A DNA stretch of 64,000 nucleotides from Dichetophora obliterata (lineage: Eukaryota; Arthropoda; Insecta; Diptera; Sciomyzidae), in NCBI GenBank assembly GCA_963920525.1, contig OY986437.1, positions 27,530,863 through 27,594,862 on the forward strand, written 5' to 3'. The notes under the pieces were generated by a model. It worked only from the letters and a program-made list of their open reading frames with translations, searched no databases and was not told the DNA's origin. Made by a program: the position numbers and the translations under genes. Shown piece after piece: positions 1-10,705 of this stretch (position 1 is its first letter; every line of letters begins with the position of its first letter).

Positions 1-280
1 AATTGAGTGACGTTCCGTACATATTTAGTACTTCGTTTGCCTGACCGACTATCTTATTTCGTATTGCCCTTAGTAGTATTTGTCCTTGAGGCGTATGACT
101 AGCACCTCTTGTATGTAACAATATTTCCTCTACGTTATTTAGAAATTCGTATAGTAGTCGAGGATTGCCATCATATTGAGGCAAATCCTTTATTGCATCT
201 GGAATGCGAAGTGACTGAAAAATATCCACATATACAGGGGCAGGGGTGGGAAGGGTTGGGATGGGGGCTGTATTTTCCAT
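1..280 (-). CDS. gag: Gag N-terminal region of a Gypsy-group LTR retrotransposon (partial)
   Basis: The minus strand is open from an ATG at 280-278 to the window edge, 93 codons, with no stop. After a proline-rich start the protein reads IPDAIKDLPQYDGNP and continues with helix-forming sequence (YEFLNNVEEILL, ILLRAIRNKIVGQANEVL). That matches the N-terminal capsid layout of Gag proteins of the insect 17.6/297-type Gypsy elements: structural protein that packages element RNA. The frame stays open somewhat upstream of this ATG, so the exact start is not certain. A leader with a primer-binding site lies just upstream (higher coordinates), which supports a real element. The rest of gag-pol is outside the window, so intactness cannot be judged. 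Confidence 0.72.
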   Translation of the reverse strand, partial: MENTAPIPTLPTPAPVYVDIFQSLRIPDAIKDLPQYDGNPRLLYEFLNNVEEILLHTRGASHTPQGQILLRAIRNKIVGQANEVLNMYGTSLN

Positions 281-957
281 AGTAAATTCTCTACTTGGTT
301 CTTCTAGAATTGAACTAAGGCTTCTGCTTTTAAAAAGATTACTGAGGGAAACTGAATAGGGCTGATTTTCTGCACGTTTTTTCTGGGTTTTTTTTCCACA
401 TGAATTTTTTTTCTTTGTTCTTTTTTTTTTATTGAATAAAATTGTTAACGTATTGAAATTTTTCTTTTCTTATCCCCTTTTATTGAAAAAATTTATTTGT
501 TTTATTTTTAAGCTTTGTTTTATTTAATTATTTTTCAGTTTTCGACTTACATGCTTCCAACGATGATGATGATTAACTGCTTTAGCTGCATGATGCTTGT
601 TGTTCGCTAGTCGTCCTTTCAGAGCGTTGAGTTCCAATGGCGATTAAAAGTTGATATAGTCGTCCTTTCAGAGCGTTGAGTTCCAACGGCGATTAAAAGT
701 TGATATAGTCGTCCTTTCAGAGCGTTGAGTTCCAACGGCGATTAAAAGTTGATACTTAACCGATCTTGTGAAAAAAAAATGTGCTGATATTCAGTCAACA
801 CTTATTTCAGAATATTATGTATCGATATTCTCTCGATAATAACTTCTGATAATTACAATAATTTTAGTTCGATATTCTTTCGAACAATTATTTTATCACT
901 TATTCTTCAAATAAGAAGGATACTGATTATTCACTATTCACAAGATGGTTCGCCAAG
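281..957 (-). other. Untranslated leader of the Gypsy-type element
   Basis: This stretch lies between the gag ATG and the primer-binding site. It is AT-rich, has T-runs, and carries a 3 x 49 bp tandem repeat. No convincing coding sequence was seen. Its position fits the long 5' leader usual in Gypsy elements. Confidence 0.5.
608..754. repeat. Three tandem 49-bp units in the retrotransposon leader
   Basis: Units at 608-656, 657-705 and 706-754 each start TAGTCGTCCTTTCAGAGCG and end AAAAGTTGATA. The first differs from the others by one visible base (CCAATGG versus CCAACGG). Near-identity indicates recent duplication. Confidence 0.9.
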
Positions 958-972
958 CCGTAGACTGCGCCA
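958..972 (-). promoter_or_regulatory. Putative minus-strand primer-binding site (Ser-tRNA type)
   Basis: The minus strand reads TGGCGCAGTCTACGG. From family knowledge, 17.6/297-type Gypsy elements are primed by a tRNA-Ser 3' end whose complement begins TGGCGCAGTC. It lies upstream of the gag start, as expected next to a 5' LTR. Confidence 0.55.
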
Positions 973-1440
973 GTTATGTTCCTTGCTTAGAGCAGTTTGA
1001 TTGAAACACACTTTTCTTTTCTGCTGTAAACTTAGAACTGAACTTTATTACAACTCTTTCTTAAAATCTAACCAATTCGTTTTCGAAATGTAAATGTGTA
1101 AAAGTATGTAAAGATATAAATGGAAGAAATACAATTGTAAAATAGGAGAAATGTAATGTATGTAAAAGAAATACAATGTGGTTAATATGTAAAAGTTAAT
1201 AGTCGCAAAGTGTTGCCTAATTTATAGTTGCAACATAATATCAAAAATGCAAGGGTTTCATTTTAATGTCTTGTGGTTAATATGTAGAATAAATAATCGT
1301 AAAATGTTGCCCAATTTATGGTTGCAACATAATATCAGAAATGCAAGAGTTTGATTTTAATGTTATACTTTAAAATTGAACCTATTTTAATAGTTGCGAT
1401 TTATGAGGAAAAAAATAAAGAAAGAGTGTAAATAAAATTG
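973..1440 (-). other. Probable 5' LTR of the Gypsy-type element (outer edge not resolved)
   Basis: The LTR should begin right next to the primer-binding site and extend to higher coordinates. The 973-1440 stretch is AT-rich and non-coding. It holds a 95-bp imperfect direct duplication (1177-1271 and 1272-1363) sharing TTGCAACATAATATCA and TTTTAATGT. The outer end is a guess because the second LTR is outside the window. Confidence 0.3.
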
Positions 1441-1731
1441 GAACACTTAAAATATCTTATTGATTACGCTGCACTTTAAGTAGTGCAGTGGGGCTTATTA
1501 TGTTGTTGTTTCTGGTGCTATTGTTGTGGGTGCCGAGATTTAATTGCCGTTTGTGCTGTTGTTGTAAATGTAGTAACGATGTCTTTGACTTGTTGGTTAA
1601 TTTGGTATTGTTGTTGTGTTTGTTGTAATTGTTACTGTAAGTGTTGCAGCGGCGTATTGAGCCTCGATGGTTTGGGTGGTGGCTGAGAAGTATATGTATT
1701 TGTTGTTGTCGTTTGAGTGGGGGTCGTAACT

Positions 1732-2052
1732 CGCGCTTGCACGGGTATCACAAAGATTTCTGATGACGCTTTTAGCAGAGTAGAAATTGCAATCAGATCA
1801 GCTAGTGATTTTTTCCTTTTCATATTGAAAAAAAAACTTTGTTGTTGTTGTTGTTTCTTTGGAAAAATTCGTTAGAACAATTAATTGTTCTAACTTTGAC
1901 CTTAAGCTCAATAAACGATTTTAAACTATCAAACAACTAGAATTTGTATTTAAAATCAAGACTGATTTAAACTATCAAACATTTAGAATTTGTATTTAAA
2001 TCATATAAAGTCAACATAATTAATATAGAGGTCATTTAGAAAAAAACTTTAA
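1732..2052 (+). repeat. SINE-like repeat, 5'-truncated copy A
   Basis: 321 bp, nearly identical to 2305-2637 except for a shorter A-run. It contains GGGTATCACAAAGATTTC, TTGTTGTTGTTGTTTCTTT and AAACGATTTTAAACTATC. It begins exactly where the longer copy B passes its tRNA-like head, so it is 5'-truncated and joined to TGT-rich sequence at 1483-1731. Confidence 0.85.
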
Positions 2053-2162
2053 TCAAATGGTAGAGCTCGACCAAACGGAAACAGCTGAAAACAAAATCAG
2101 CAAAAATTCTAAAAACAACTTCAGTAAACATGCTTTGTTAGTGCAGACTTCCAGCAGGCTGT

Positions 2163-2637
2163 TGGACTACATATAATAACATAAGCATAGAAACTAAAGT
2201 AAAACAGAAATACAACAACAAATGTGACATTATGAAATGGAGGAAAAAACTGAGAAATTGACGCTTCAAATCTCATCGCCCCGATGGTGCAGTGCGTTAG
2301 CGCGCGCTTGCACGGGTATCACAAAGATTTCTGATGACGCTTTTAGCAGAGTAGAAATTGCAATCAGATCAGCTAGTGATTTTTTCCTTTTCATATTGAA
2401 AAAAAAAAAAAAAAAAAAAACTTTGTTGTTGTTGTTGTTTCTTTGGAAAAATTCGTTAGAACAATTAATTGTTCTAACTTTGACCTTAAGCTCAATAAAC
2501 GATTTTAAACTATCAAACAACTAGAATTTGTATTTAAAATCAAGTATGATTTAAACTATCAAACATTTAGAATTTGTATTTAAATCATATAAAGTCAACA
2601 TAATTAATATAGAGGTCATTTAGAAAAAAACTTTAAT
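2163..2637 (+). repeat. SINE-like repeat with tRNA-like box, copy B
   Basis: A longer copy of the family. Sequence shared with the copy at 28 kb starts at ATAATAACATAAGCA. In the middle it has a tRNA-like A-box stretch (GATGGTGCAGTGCGTTAGC), then the segment shared with copy A, with an internal run of 20 A. Its 3' end runs straight into the TTAATN array. The tRNA-like part is about 110 bp inside the element, unusual for a simple SINE, so the class is uncertain. Confidence 0.7.
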
Positions 2638-3161
2638 TAATATTAATATTAACATTAATATAAATATTAATGTTAATGTTGATCTTAATGTTAATGTTAC
2701 TGTTTTTGTAATAAAAATGTTAATGTGAATGTAAATGTAAATGTAAATGTAAATGTTAATGTTAATAAACAAGCAAAATGTAAAAAAGCAAAATATTAAT
2801 ATTAATGTTAATGTTAATGTTAATCTTAATCTTAATCTTAATCTTAATCTTAATCTTAATCTTAATGTTAATGTTAATGTTAATGTTAATGTTAATGTTA
2901 GTGTTAATTTTAATGTTAATGTTATTGCTAATGTTAATGTTAATATAATGTTAATGTTAATGTTAATGCTAATTTTAATGTTAATATTAATATTAATATT
3001 AATATTAACATTGACATTGACATTGACATTGACATTAACATTAACATTAGCATAACAATTTTTAGAGTTTCAAAATACTTCATTTTGAGTTGAAACCTTT
3101 TTCTTTTCAAAAATTCTTAATTTTTTTTTTGCAACTTTGCCGACTTAATATTAATATTAAC
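2638..3161 (+). repeat. Left arm of a foldback-like structure: TTAATN hexamers plus a 97-bp unique end
   Basis: Interrupted TTAATG/TTAATC/TTAATA hexamers run to about 3049, then a unique stretch at 3050-3146 (CATAACAATTTTTAGAG to TTTGCCGACTT). The last part, about 2880-3146, is nearly perfectly inverted at 4712-4985. The array is non-coding; the open frames through it are low-complexity. Confidence 0.8.
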
Positions 3162-3884
3162 CTCAACATGAAGAAATGCAAGCATATGTCTTTCTCGCGC
3201 AAACCACCAATTAAATGTACCTTCAAAATTTGTGGTTATCCATTGGAGTCCTTAGATAGCTTCAATGATCTTGGAGTTACAATGGATCCTAAACTACGCT
3301 TTAATATTCATGTAAATAAAATAATAAATAGAGCAAATAGTACTTTAGGATTTATTAAACGTTGGGCAAAAGAGTTTAATGATCCTTTCATAACGAAAAC
3401 CTTATTCACTTCCCTAGTGCGGCCTATCTTAGAATACGCTTCAGTTGTTTGGTGCCCAAGATACGGTTGTTACATAGACGACATTGAATCAGTGCAGAAA
3501 CAATTTCTTTTGTTTTGCTTAAGCTATCTTTATTGTAATACTGATTTTCACTTACCACCTTATGAATATCGGTTACAACTCTTAAATCTTCCTTCTTTAA
3601 AAAATCGGAGAATTATGATAAATGCTTGTTGGATTATAAAACTTTTACATGGCTATGTAAACAGTCCATATTTATTGAGTAAAATATATTTTAATATTCC
3701 TCTTCGTCCTAGAAGATCTTTTGAGTTACTCCACATGAACTTTTGTAGAACTAATTATTTGCAAAATGAACCTCTTAGAAGCGCTTGCGGTGATTTTAAT
3801 TTTGTATCTGATGTTATATCCTTAAGTGAATCCATGGACTCAATCAAACATAAAATTATAGATTACCTGCAGTACCGTCGTTGA
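3162..3884 (+). pseudogene. Reverse transcriptase C-terminus (thumb/connection region) of a non-LTR retrotransposon
   Basis: The frame is open to a stop at 3884. It includes KCKHMSFSRK, DLGVTMDPKLRFNIHV, ALVRPILEY-like SLVRPILEYASVVW and a long hydrophobic C-terminal region. These are the post-catalytic motifs of CR1/Jockey-type ORF2 proteins. The endonuclease and the catalytic YxDD box are absent because the copy is 5'-truncated. An in-frame methionine at 3090 lies in pre-insertion DNA, so the apparent 264-residue ORF is a chimera of host and element sequence. It cannot be functional by itself. Confidence 0.78.
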
Positions 3885-4665
3885 TTATGTAAAGTTCTTT
3901 CAAACATATATCTGATGCATCTGGTGATTTGTAAACACATAAATATAACAATCTAAATGGACCTAAGCGTAAAATGGAAAATTTTGGTGTATAATATATC
4001 TAAATAATCTGAATGGACCTAAACCTGGGATCTTCAATTGCCTCATATCTTCAAGATGGTTGTGACAACATTTGTTGACGGTACCGTGGTGTCTTGGTGT
4101 CTTTTTACCTCTTGAAACACTACGTTAGATCGATTTGTAATATATTAATATGAGTGGCCGATAAGACCTAGTTTGTCTTGGTGCCTGCGTTCGCAACTGG
4201 TTTTTTTTATTTTATGAAAATTGGTTTGGTGAAGTTGACCTAGTTTGTCGAGTAACCACCCTGTCAAGCCAGGATTTCACCGGCTTCAGGGAGACAGAAC
4301 GATATATATTATATATATACCTATTGGAGTGGTGTTTTATTGGGTATGAGACCTTGTTTGTCACACGACTCCGCCGTATACAAAAATTGTTGCTAACTTG
4401 ACCTTGTTTGTCTTGAAAACGCAATGCTATGCTGTCTGATTTTATCGATTTTGACTTAACTTTTTTTCTATTATTTTTTATACTTTAAAAAAATTATATA
4501 CTTTAAGCAATTTACTAAAACTTTTTAGTTTGTTAATAATACATTATTTCATTCAAAATCATACTTTATATTTTTGAATTGTATTAAATATCTTATTTTA
4601 CAATTTTAAATTTGCTATAAAACCTGTTAAGGTTTAGCAATCAAGTAAATAAATAAATAAATAAA
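3162..4665 (+). mobile_element. 5'-truncated non-LTR retrotransposon inside the foldback loop
   Basis: This 1504-bp insert carries the C-terminal part of a reverse transcriptase, a 3' UTR of about 780 bp and a tail of AAAT units. It is flanked by the 11-bp direct repeat TTAATATTAAC (3151-3161 and 4666-4676), which fits a target duplication, although the repeat resembles the surrounding hexamers. Strong 5' truncation is the usual outcome of target-primed reverse transcription. Confidence 0.75.
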
Positions 4666-5105
4666 TTAATATTAACATTAATATTTATATTAATGTTAAT
4701 TAATGTTAATTAAGTCGGCAAAGTTGCAAAAAAAAAATTAAGAATTTTTGAAAAGAAAAAGGTTTCAACTCAAAATGAAGTATTTTGAAACTCTAAAAAT
4801 TGTTATGCTAATGTTAATGTTAATGTCAATGTCAATGTCAATGTCAATGTTAATATTAATATTAATATTAATAATATTAATATTAACATTAACATTAGCA
4901 TTAACATTAACATTATATTAACATTAACATTAGCAATAACATTAACATTAAAATTAACACTAACATTAACATTAACATTAACATTAGCATAACAATTTTT
5001 AGAGTTTCAAAATTTTTAAATTTTTAGAGATTAAGATTAACATTAACATTAACATTAATATTAATATTAATATTTTGCTTGTTTACATTTTGCTTGTTTA
5101 TTAAC
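4666..5105 (-). repeat. Right (inverted) arm of the foldback-like structure
   Basis: The unique 97-bp end recurs inverted at 4712-4808, followed by the mirror of the left hexamer array, including TGTCAATGTCAATGTCAATG and the irregular units around TTATATTAAC. Identity to the left arm is very high over about 270 bp, with a few small indels. A second short copy of GCATAACAATTTTTAGAGTT follows near 4985. Confidence 0.8.
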
Positions 5106-5593
5106 ATCTTAACTTGTTGCATTAAGATCAACATTAACATTAATATTTATATTAATGTTAATGTTGATCTTAATGTTAATGTTACTGTTTTTGTAATAAA
5201 AATGTTAATGTAAATGTAAATGTAAATGTTAATGTTAATGTTAATGTTAATAAACAAGCAAAATGTAAACAAGCAAAATATTATATTAATATTAATATTA
5301 ATGTTAATGTTAATCTTAATCTTAATCTTAATCTTAATCTTAATCTTAATCTTAATCTTAATCTTAATCTTAATCTTAATCTTAATCTTAATCTTAATCT
5401 TAATCTTAATCTTAATCTTAATCTTAATCTTAATCTTAATCTTAATCTAAATCTTAATCTTAATCTTAACATCAACATTAACATAGCAATTTTTAGAGTT
5501 TAAAAATACTTCATTTTGAGTTGAAACCTTTTTCTTTTCAAAAATTCTTAATTTTTTTTTTTGCAACTTTGCCGACTTGCAACAAGTTAAGAT
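5106..5593 (+). repeat. Third arm: hexamer array with its own 15-bp terminal inverted repeats
   Basis: It opens with TCTTAACTTGTTGCA and closes with TGCAACAAGTTAAGA, an exact inverted pair. Near the left end is a palindrome of about 48 bp (arms AAGATCAACATTAACATTAAT, loop centre near 5150). Then come TTAATG and TTAATC hexamers (the TTAATC run is about 5308-5470) and the unique end again at 5482-5578, in the same orientation as the left arm. Confidence 0.7.
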
Positions 5594-6796
5594 TTTTTTC
5601 TTTTAGAATTGTTTGGTGTTCCTACAACAAGAAATGCTTTCCGCGTAGAGAACGAGCTATTTATATCTATCTAGCAGCTGCCTCACTTTCAATCCCATTG
5701 AGCGTTTTTAAGTCGTTATATGTTTAATACTCCAGAGAAAAATTAAAAAGCTTTCTAATGATTGCATTTTTAAGTACTCTTCAGACTTACAAATAAAATC
5801 TTTTTGCTAGGTCTTAAACATTTCTGCTTCTCTATTGCTAAAAAGAAACCACTTGTGAATTTTTAGTAAATTCATTAAATTAATCCTTACCTGATATTAG
5901 TAAATATTTTTGCATCTAAATTTGTTCATGGTTCTTAATATACCCATCAAAAGATTAATTCACTACCCGATTAATTTATTGGCTCTCTATTAAAAAAAGC
6001 GTACGCATGCATACACCATTTACACACTGCCACAATGTTGCATATTTTTAGGCTAAAAGCTTTTATTTACTAATACATCAAACGCAACTTCCTTAAACAT
6101 AGTCAGAAATAGCGTGCTATAACAATAACTTCGAATAAAAATACTTTTGATTTGTTTGACCAGAGGTAACTCTGAACAGCTGTTAACTACATCAACACCC
6201 AGACACTTCCGGCAACGAATTATTTCGGCCTTGACCTGACAACAAGTATAGTAAAACAAAATAAAAAAAAAATCCAAGCAATGTTATTTATTATCCATAC
6301 ATTCAAATCATAAACAAGAAATGAGGGCGCACATTCAAAGGGTTTGAGCATTATTTGTTTGGTCTAATGGACAGAGAAGCATCAAAAGTTGCGTGGCGAA
6401 AAAAAAAAAACAAAATTAAAAGCTTTAATGAGATCAGGAAATAGTTAAGAAACACATAAAGTACATGGCAGGCGTGAAGGTTATAAATTAATGTTGATTG
6501 AATTATTTGGCAGGCACTTGAAATATAGGTCATTGGATTAGTAGTTTTCAACAATTAATTAAAAATTACACAAATCCCAAACACGCGGTCTAGGACCCCG
6601 ATCAAACTAAAGTTGTTTTTATGGTAATTTGGGGCATTGAATATGGATCTTCACTTCCATTTTTTGATTTAGCTTGTTTTTGTGTATTTATTTATATATA
6701 AGATTTATACAATAATAATTTCCTATATAAATATAGAAATTAGGCAGTACTAGCATATGAGACTTTCGACTGGCAGATAATTATAATATCGTTAAA
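5594..6796. other. No gene recognised
   Basis: AT-rich sequence with short open frames that lack any recognised motif. The lower part (6660-6796) probably holds the 3' UTR and A-rich tail of the minus-strand non-LTR relic that follows. Confidence 0.5.
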
Positions 6797-7420
6797 TTAA
6801 GATAGAGATAGATCTATACTAAGTATACAATTATAATAACTGTAAGTATGTACATTAGTGATTATTTGAATCACTGAATCACAATCTTTAAAAAAGTTAT
6901 ACATTTCTGTGATATTATCATTAGAAGGAAATTTCAAAATGTCATAGGGTCGTAAGTCCGAGAAATACAGATTCCTTTGTATAGAGAGTTTCGGGCAGAA
7001 GTTCAGCTGGTGGTCTATTGAAGCTGGGCGGTTGCGGAAAGGCCAGTTATTGGGACTGGACCCCATGAAAAGATGCTCATGGGTAGACTTTGTGTGTCCT
7101 AGCCGTAGTCGCGTGAATTGTATGATGGTAAAATTTGATGCTGCGCTTGGATAATGCGGTATTAAACGGTCGGAATTTATACCAGAACAGTGGTGAATGT
7201 AGGTATTCCAGCATTCTACGTTTTTTGCAGATCGTAGCTTAACGATCAAGTTATTGATGTCCTTAACGGTAAATGAGTTAAACGTAGGTGCTGGCAACAT
7301 TGTTAGCTGTAGTATCAGCTAGCTCATTTCCACGAATTCCTTAATGGCCAAGAATCCACATAATTTTAATTTTCTTTTGAGCCTGAATAATAATGTCTCT
7401 TGTGGTAGCAATGGCGTTTG
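6797..7420 (-). pseudogene. RNase H / C-terminal relic of an I- or LOA-type non-LTR retrotransposon
   Basis: Reading the minus strand from 7420, an RNase H segment is visible: IKIMWILGH, a stop, then GIRGNELADTTAN, matching the family pattern W-V-P-G-H-x-G-I-x-G-N-E-x-A-D. The C-terminal domain follows: FTRLRLGHTKSTHEHLFMG and a region rich in P, F and N. RNase H is found in I, LOA and related insect clades. The in-frame stop inside the motif and lack of upstream coding show a dead fragment. The upstream side is cut off sharply at the end of the Tc1-like element beginning near 7421. Confidence 0.7.
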
Positions 7421-7779
7421 TAGCTACGTGCAACTAATTAGGGACATTGGTTTTTGATATTTACAGCGATGCATACAATTTTTAAAACGTAACAAAATTC
7501 GTAGTAGCAATACTTTTTAGAAAATGCAACTCTGGTACTTTCGAAAAAACCACATAGGCATCACTTTTTTACCGTTATTCTTTAGCAGTGAATTCATTTG
7601 AAATTTTGTTAAAAGTAGCTCGTGCAACAAGTTAGGGACAGTGACAAAATAAATTTTTTAATAATCTTATAAAATAAAAAAGGTGATTTTATGTACATTT
7701 ATAGTTACAAGTTATTATTAGAGTTATTTTTGGTAGTTTACAATGAACAAAAATAAATCTTGTGAGTCGAAAAATCATT

Positions 7780-8070
7780 TTTCAGATGCACTAAGATGGA
7801 GGATCATGTCGACAAATAGCAGCTGCCTTAAAAGTTTCTAAAACCGTGGTAGGTAATGCTCTTTAGTACTTGAAAAAAATTCGATTGCAGAAAAGGAGCA
7901 ACGCAAACAAAGAAGCCGAATTACTATTGCTCGAGAAGATACTCTCATTGTCCGGGAATCTAAAAAAATAAAATCCTCATTAATCTACAAACGAAGTACG
8001 AGTGGCTATCTATGGCGAAAATGAACCAGCAACATCCGTAGACACTATTAAGAGAGATGGGCAGATGTAT
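7780..8070 (+). pseudogene. Tc1-like transposase N-terminal relic
   Basis: Broken frames on the plus strand give QIAAALKVSKTVVGNAL, a helix-turn-helix like that at the start of Tc1 transposases, and then RITIAREDTLIVRESKK, matching the typical 'RKTTAREDRLIVR' linker of the paired-type DNA-binding domain. There are stops and frameshifts, and no catalytic DDE domain was found downstream. The family role is cut-and-paste transposition by binding the inverted repeats. Confidence 0.6.
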
Positions 8071-9025
8071 TTATTATATATGGTATATTTATTTTTATTG
8101 CCTTTTAAATAGTTGTGTTGGTTGTAAGATTTACGATATCCTTGTTTGTGGCAATTTTTGTTTTACGGCCATTTCTTTTGGTTTATTTGCTTTAAAAGTT
8201 TTAGTACTTTGTTGTTTTCCACAAGAATGTTGTTTTTCCTGAATGTATGAATCGTAAAAAATTTCTAATGTCATTTCGGTGTTATAACATTTTGTTGTTG
8301 TTTTAAGGGTGATAAGATATATTATAAGATTTTTAATTATATTTCCTTTTATTTTTTTAAACAAATGCTAATAACTGGAAAATTTTTTTTCGTTTCTTTT
8401 CATATTTTCATATCAGATTGAAAAGAAACTAATATAACATCAGCTAATTTCAATGTGATGATTGTTTTAATGTTTATGCAAAATCAAAAAAATTGCAGTC
8501 ACTTTTCAAAAGAATTAAGAACTCGTGCTTTTTAAAAAAGGTCCATAGGTTGGGCCACCTCAAAATGTTTCTAAATAGAACAAGTGAATCGAGGATATTT
8601 ATCTTTATAAAATTTATATAATTTTTTTTTCACTAAACTAAGTTTAAAAAAAAATTATTGAAAAAAAAACTCACAAACTTCGATGAATTTTTTAATGCTC
8701 GAAGATCCAGTTTTATTTTTATGAATATTTTCGTTTCATTTCCTTTATTATATTTTTTTTATTTTATTTTTATAAATTTTCCTACATTTTTTGGATCCAG
8801 TTTTATAAACATGACGTTTGAGCCAAAAAAAGGATGAACTCACGTGGTCTGAAGAATTTGAGAGAAGCTATTTTAATAAATAATTTCCAGTTGTTCTATT
8901 CATATACCAAAGAACAAATTTAAAATAAGATTGCTCCATAAGAAAATATGAAAATTCTATAAATTGTAATAGCTTATAATAACAGTATACTAATTAGTAC
9001 ATGACTTGTATGTGTATAGGTATGC

Positions 9026-9705
9026 TACACTTAAAAACTTTATTAGTAAAGTTTCTACGAATAATATTAGTAAACAAAATATTCGTACATTCTACAAATA
9101 TGCGTACAATATACAAAGTATTTTTATTGTGATATCTTTACGAATTCATTCGTAAAGTCATTTTAATACCTGATGTAGTATTTACGAATATTTTTGTTTT
9201 ATATACTCATGATATTCGTAAACAAAAATAAATAAATTCGTATTAGTGCATTGTACGAATGATTGTGTACATATAAATAATAATATACGTAAATTTCTCG
9301 TGCGAATAACTTCGTAATTTCTTTCATTACATTCGTAGTATTTACTAATGCTTTCGTTCTATTTACGAATGAAAAATAATATTAATAGAAAAAATTCATT
9401 CGTAGGTTGACCGTACGAATTATTAGTAGAGTCTAAAAAATTGAAAACCGAAATCTTTCAGCCTTGTTTGTCGAACATCTACAGAACATAAGGAACTGTA
9501 TGATTGTAAAGTGACTTTAGCTTACTGTTCGCATGCACTTGGCCCGAAAACTAAAGAGCCGAGGTAAGACTGATTCGTAATATGTACTATTGTAATTAAT
9601 ATACGTCAATTCTACGAATCCTATTCGTGACTGAAAACTTCGACAAAAATTCGTAGAATGAACGCAGTTATTAGCAATATTTACACACAAATATTTTTGA
9701 GTGTA
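9026..9705. mobile_element. MITE-like element rich in TACGAAT/ATTCGTA motifs
   Basis: The ends TACACTTAAAAAC (9026) and TTTTTGAGTGTA (to 9705) are imperfect inverted repeats. Between them TACGAAT or ATTCGTA occurs well over ten times in both orientations. No ORF is present. Boundaries are inferred because no clear target duplication was found. Confidence 0.5.
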
Positions 9706-10003
9706 AATAATACGAGGAGTAACTTATAGGTACGGTTTTCGATCATTTGAGCGCACATTTGATTAAAAGAAGATCAGTCAAATCTCTTTGAAATGGTGAA
9801 AAGCAAATTTTTTTTTATAAAAAACTTCTTTATTATCAAACAACCAGACTCGAAATAACTACTTTTTTAAATAAACCGAAATAGATAGTTTAAAGAAAAT
9901 TGAAAACAAAATTTTTGAAAAATTTCATAAAAACCCGGTTTGTCAAAACCCGAAATTGGGTTTGAAAACTCACAATCTTTGGATGGCAAAAACACTTTAA
10001 GAA

Positions 10004-10142
10004 CACATTTATACTTATACTTATACTTATACTAATACTAATCTAACACTATTTTATACTAATCTAATACTAATCTAATACTAATCTAATACTATTACTA
10101 ATACTCATAATCATACTAATACCAATACTTATATTTTTACTA
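10004..10142. repeat. Compound ATACTT / ATACTAATCTA microsatellite
   Basis: Units TTATAC, ACTAAT and TACTAATCTAA alternate over about 140 bp. Confidence 0.85.
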
Positions 10143-10654
10143 TAAGTATACTTGTACAAATAAAAATAAATTTTTAATTAAAAAAAAAATATTTTCAATA
10201 TAACACTTTTTAAAATGAACTAAAATATATAAAATAATGTCTCCTAGAGTGGGGCCTTGAGTTCTCCTAAAAACGTAGAGCGCATGCTGTAGAGAATAGT
10301 AAGGAGTGTAATTAACAATTGTAGTACGTTACTGAAGAAATTATTTCTTAACCCAGGTCCCTTGACTGTCAGGATAGAAGTCCTTGCATGGATGGTAGAC
10401 TTCTGTAAGTTGTATTTGGATTTTAGAAAATCTTAAATTTTAATGTTATCGAAGTTATCATGGCTGACGAGTTTTTTGTTAAAAATTTTTCTTTCTATGG
10501 CTATCTATGATGAGTTATTGAGAAATTATGTGTTGGTAAATAAAAATTTTAATATGTTGGTTAGTAAATGCTTTCTTAACGAAGGTAGTCTTAACTCTGT
10601 AGCTATGGATCACTAACCTATTGCACTAATCTAAAAAAAATGTTGGTTTTAAAT

Positions 10655-10705
10655 AAATGACTCTCGAGTAACACCGGGTATATCAGCTAGTATACTATAT
10701 AAAAT
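10655..10705 (-). repeat. Head of an interspersed insect repeat (CTAGCTGATATACCCGGTG type)
   Basis: The minus strand reads TACTAGCTGATATACCCGG and GTGTTACTCG. The same head occurs on the plus strand at 16663 and, as a variant, at 34960. The body of this copy probably extends to lower coordinates, but its end was not located. Confidence 0.5.

Noticed and set aside
608..754. CRISPR-like array
   Set aside because: Units are contiguous without spacers and the DNA is eukaryotic.
1483..1686. 67-codon Cys-rich frame resembling a small secreted peptide
   Set aside because: Comes from TGT/TTG-rich repetitive sequence; no signal peptide and no related copy.
2753..3055. 100-codon frame and similar frames at 5226-5484
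   Set aside because: Low-complexity translation of TTAATN hexamers.
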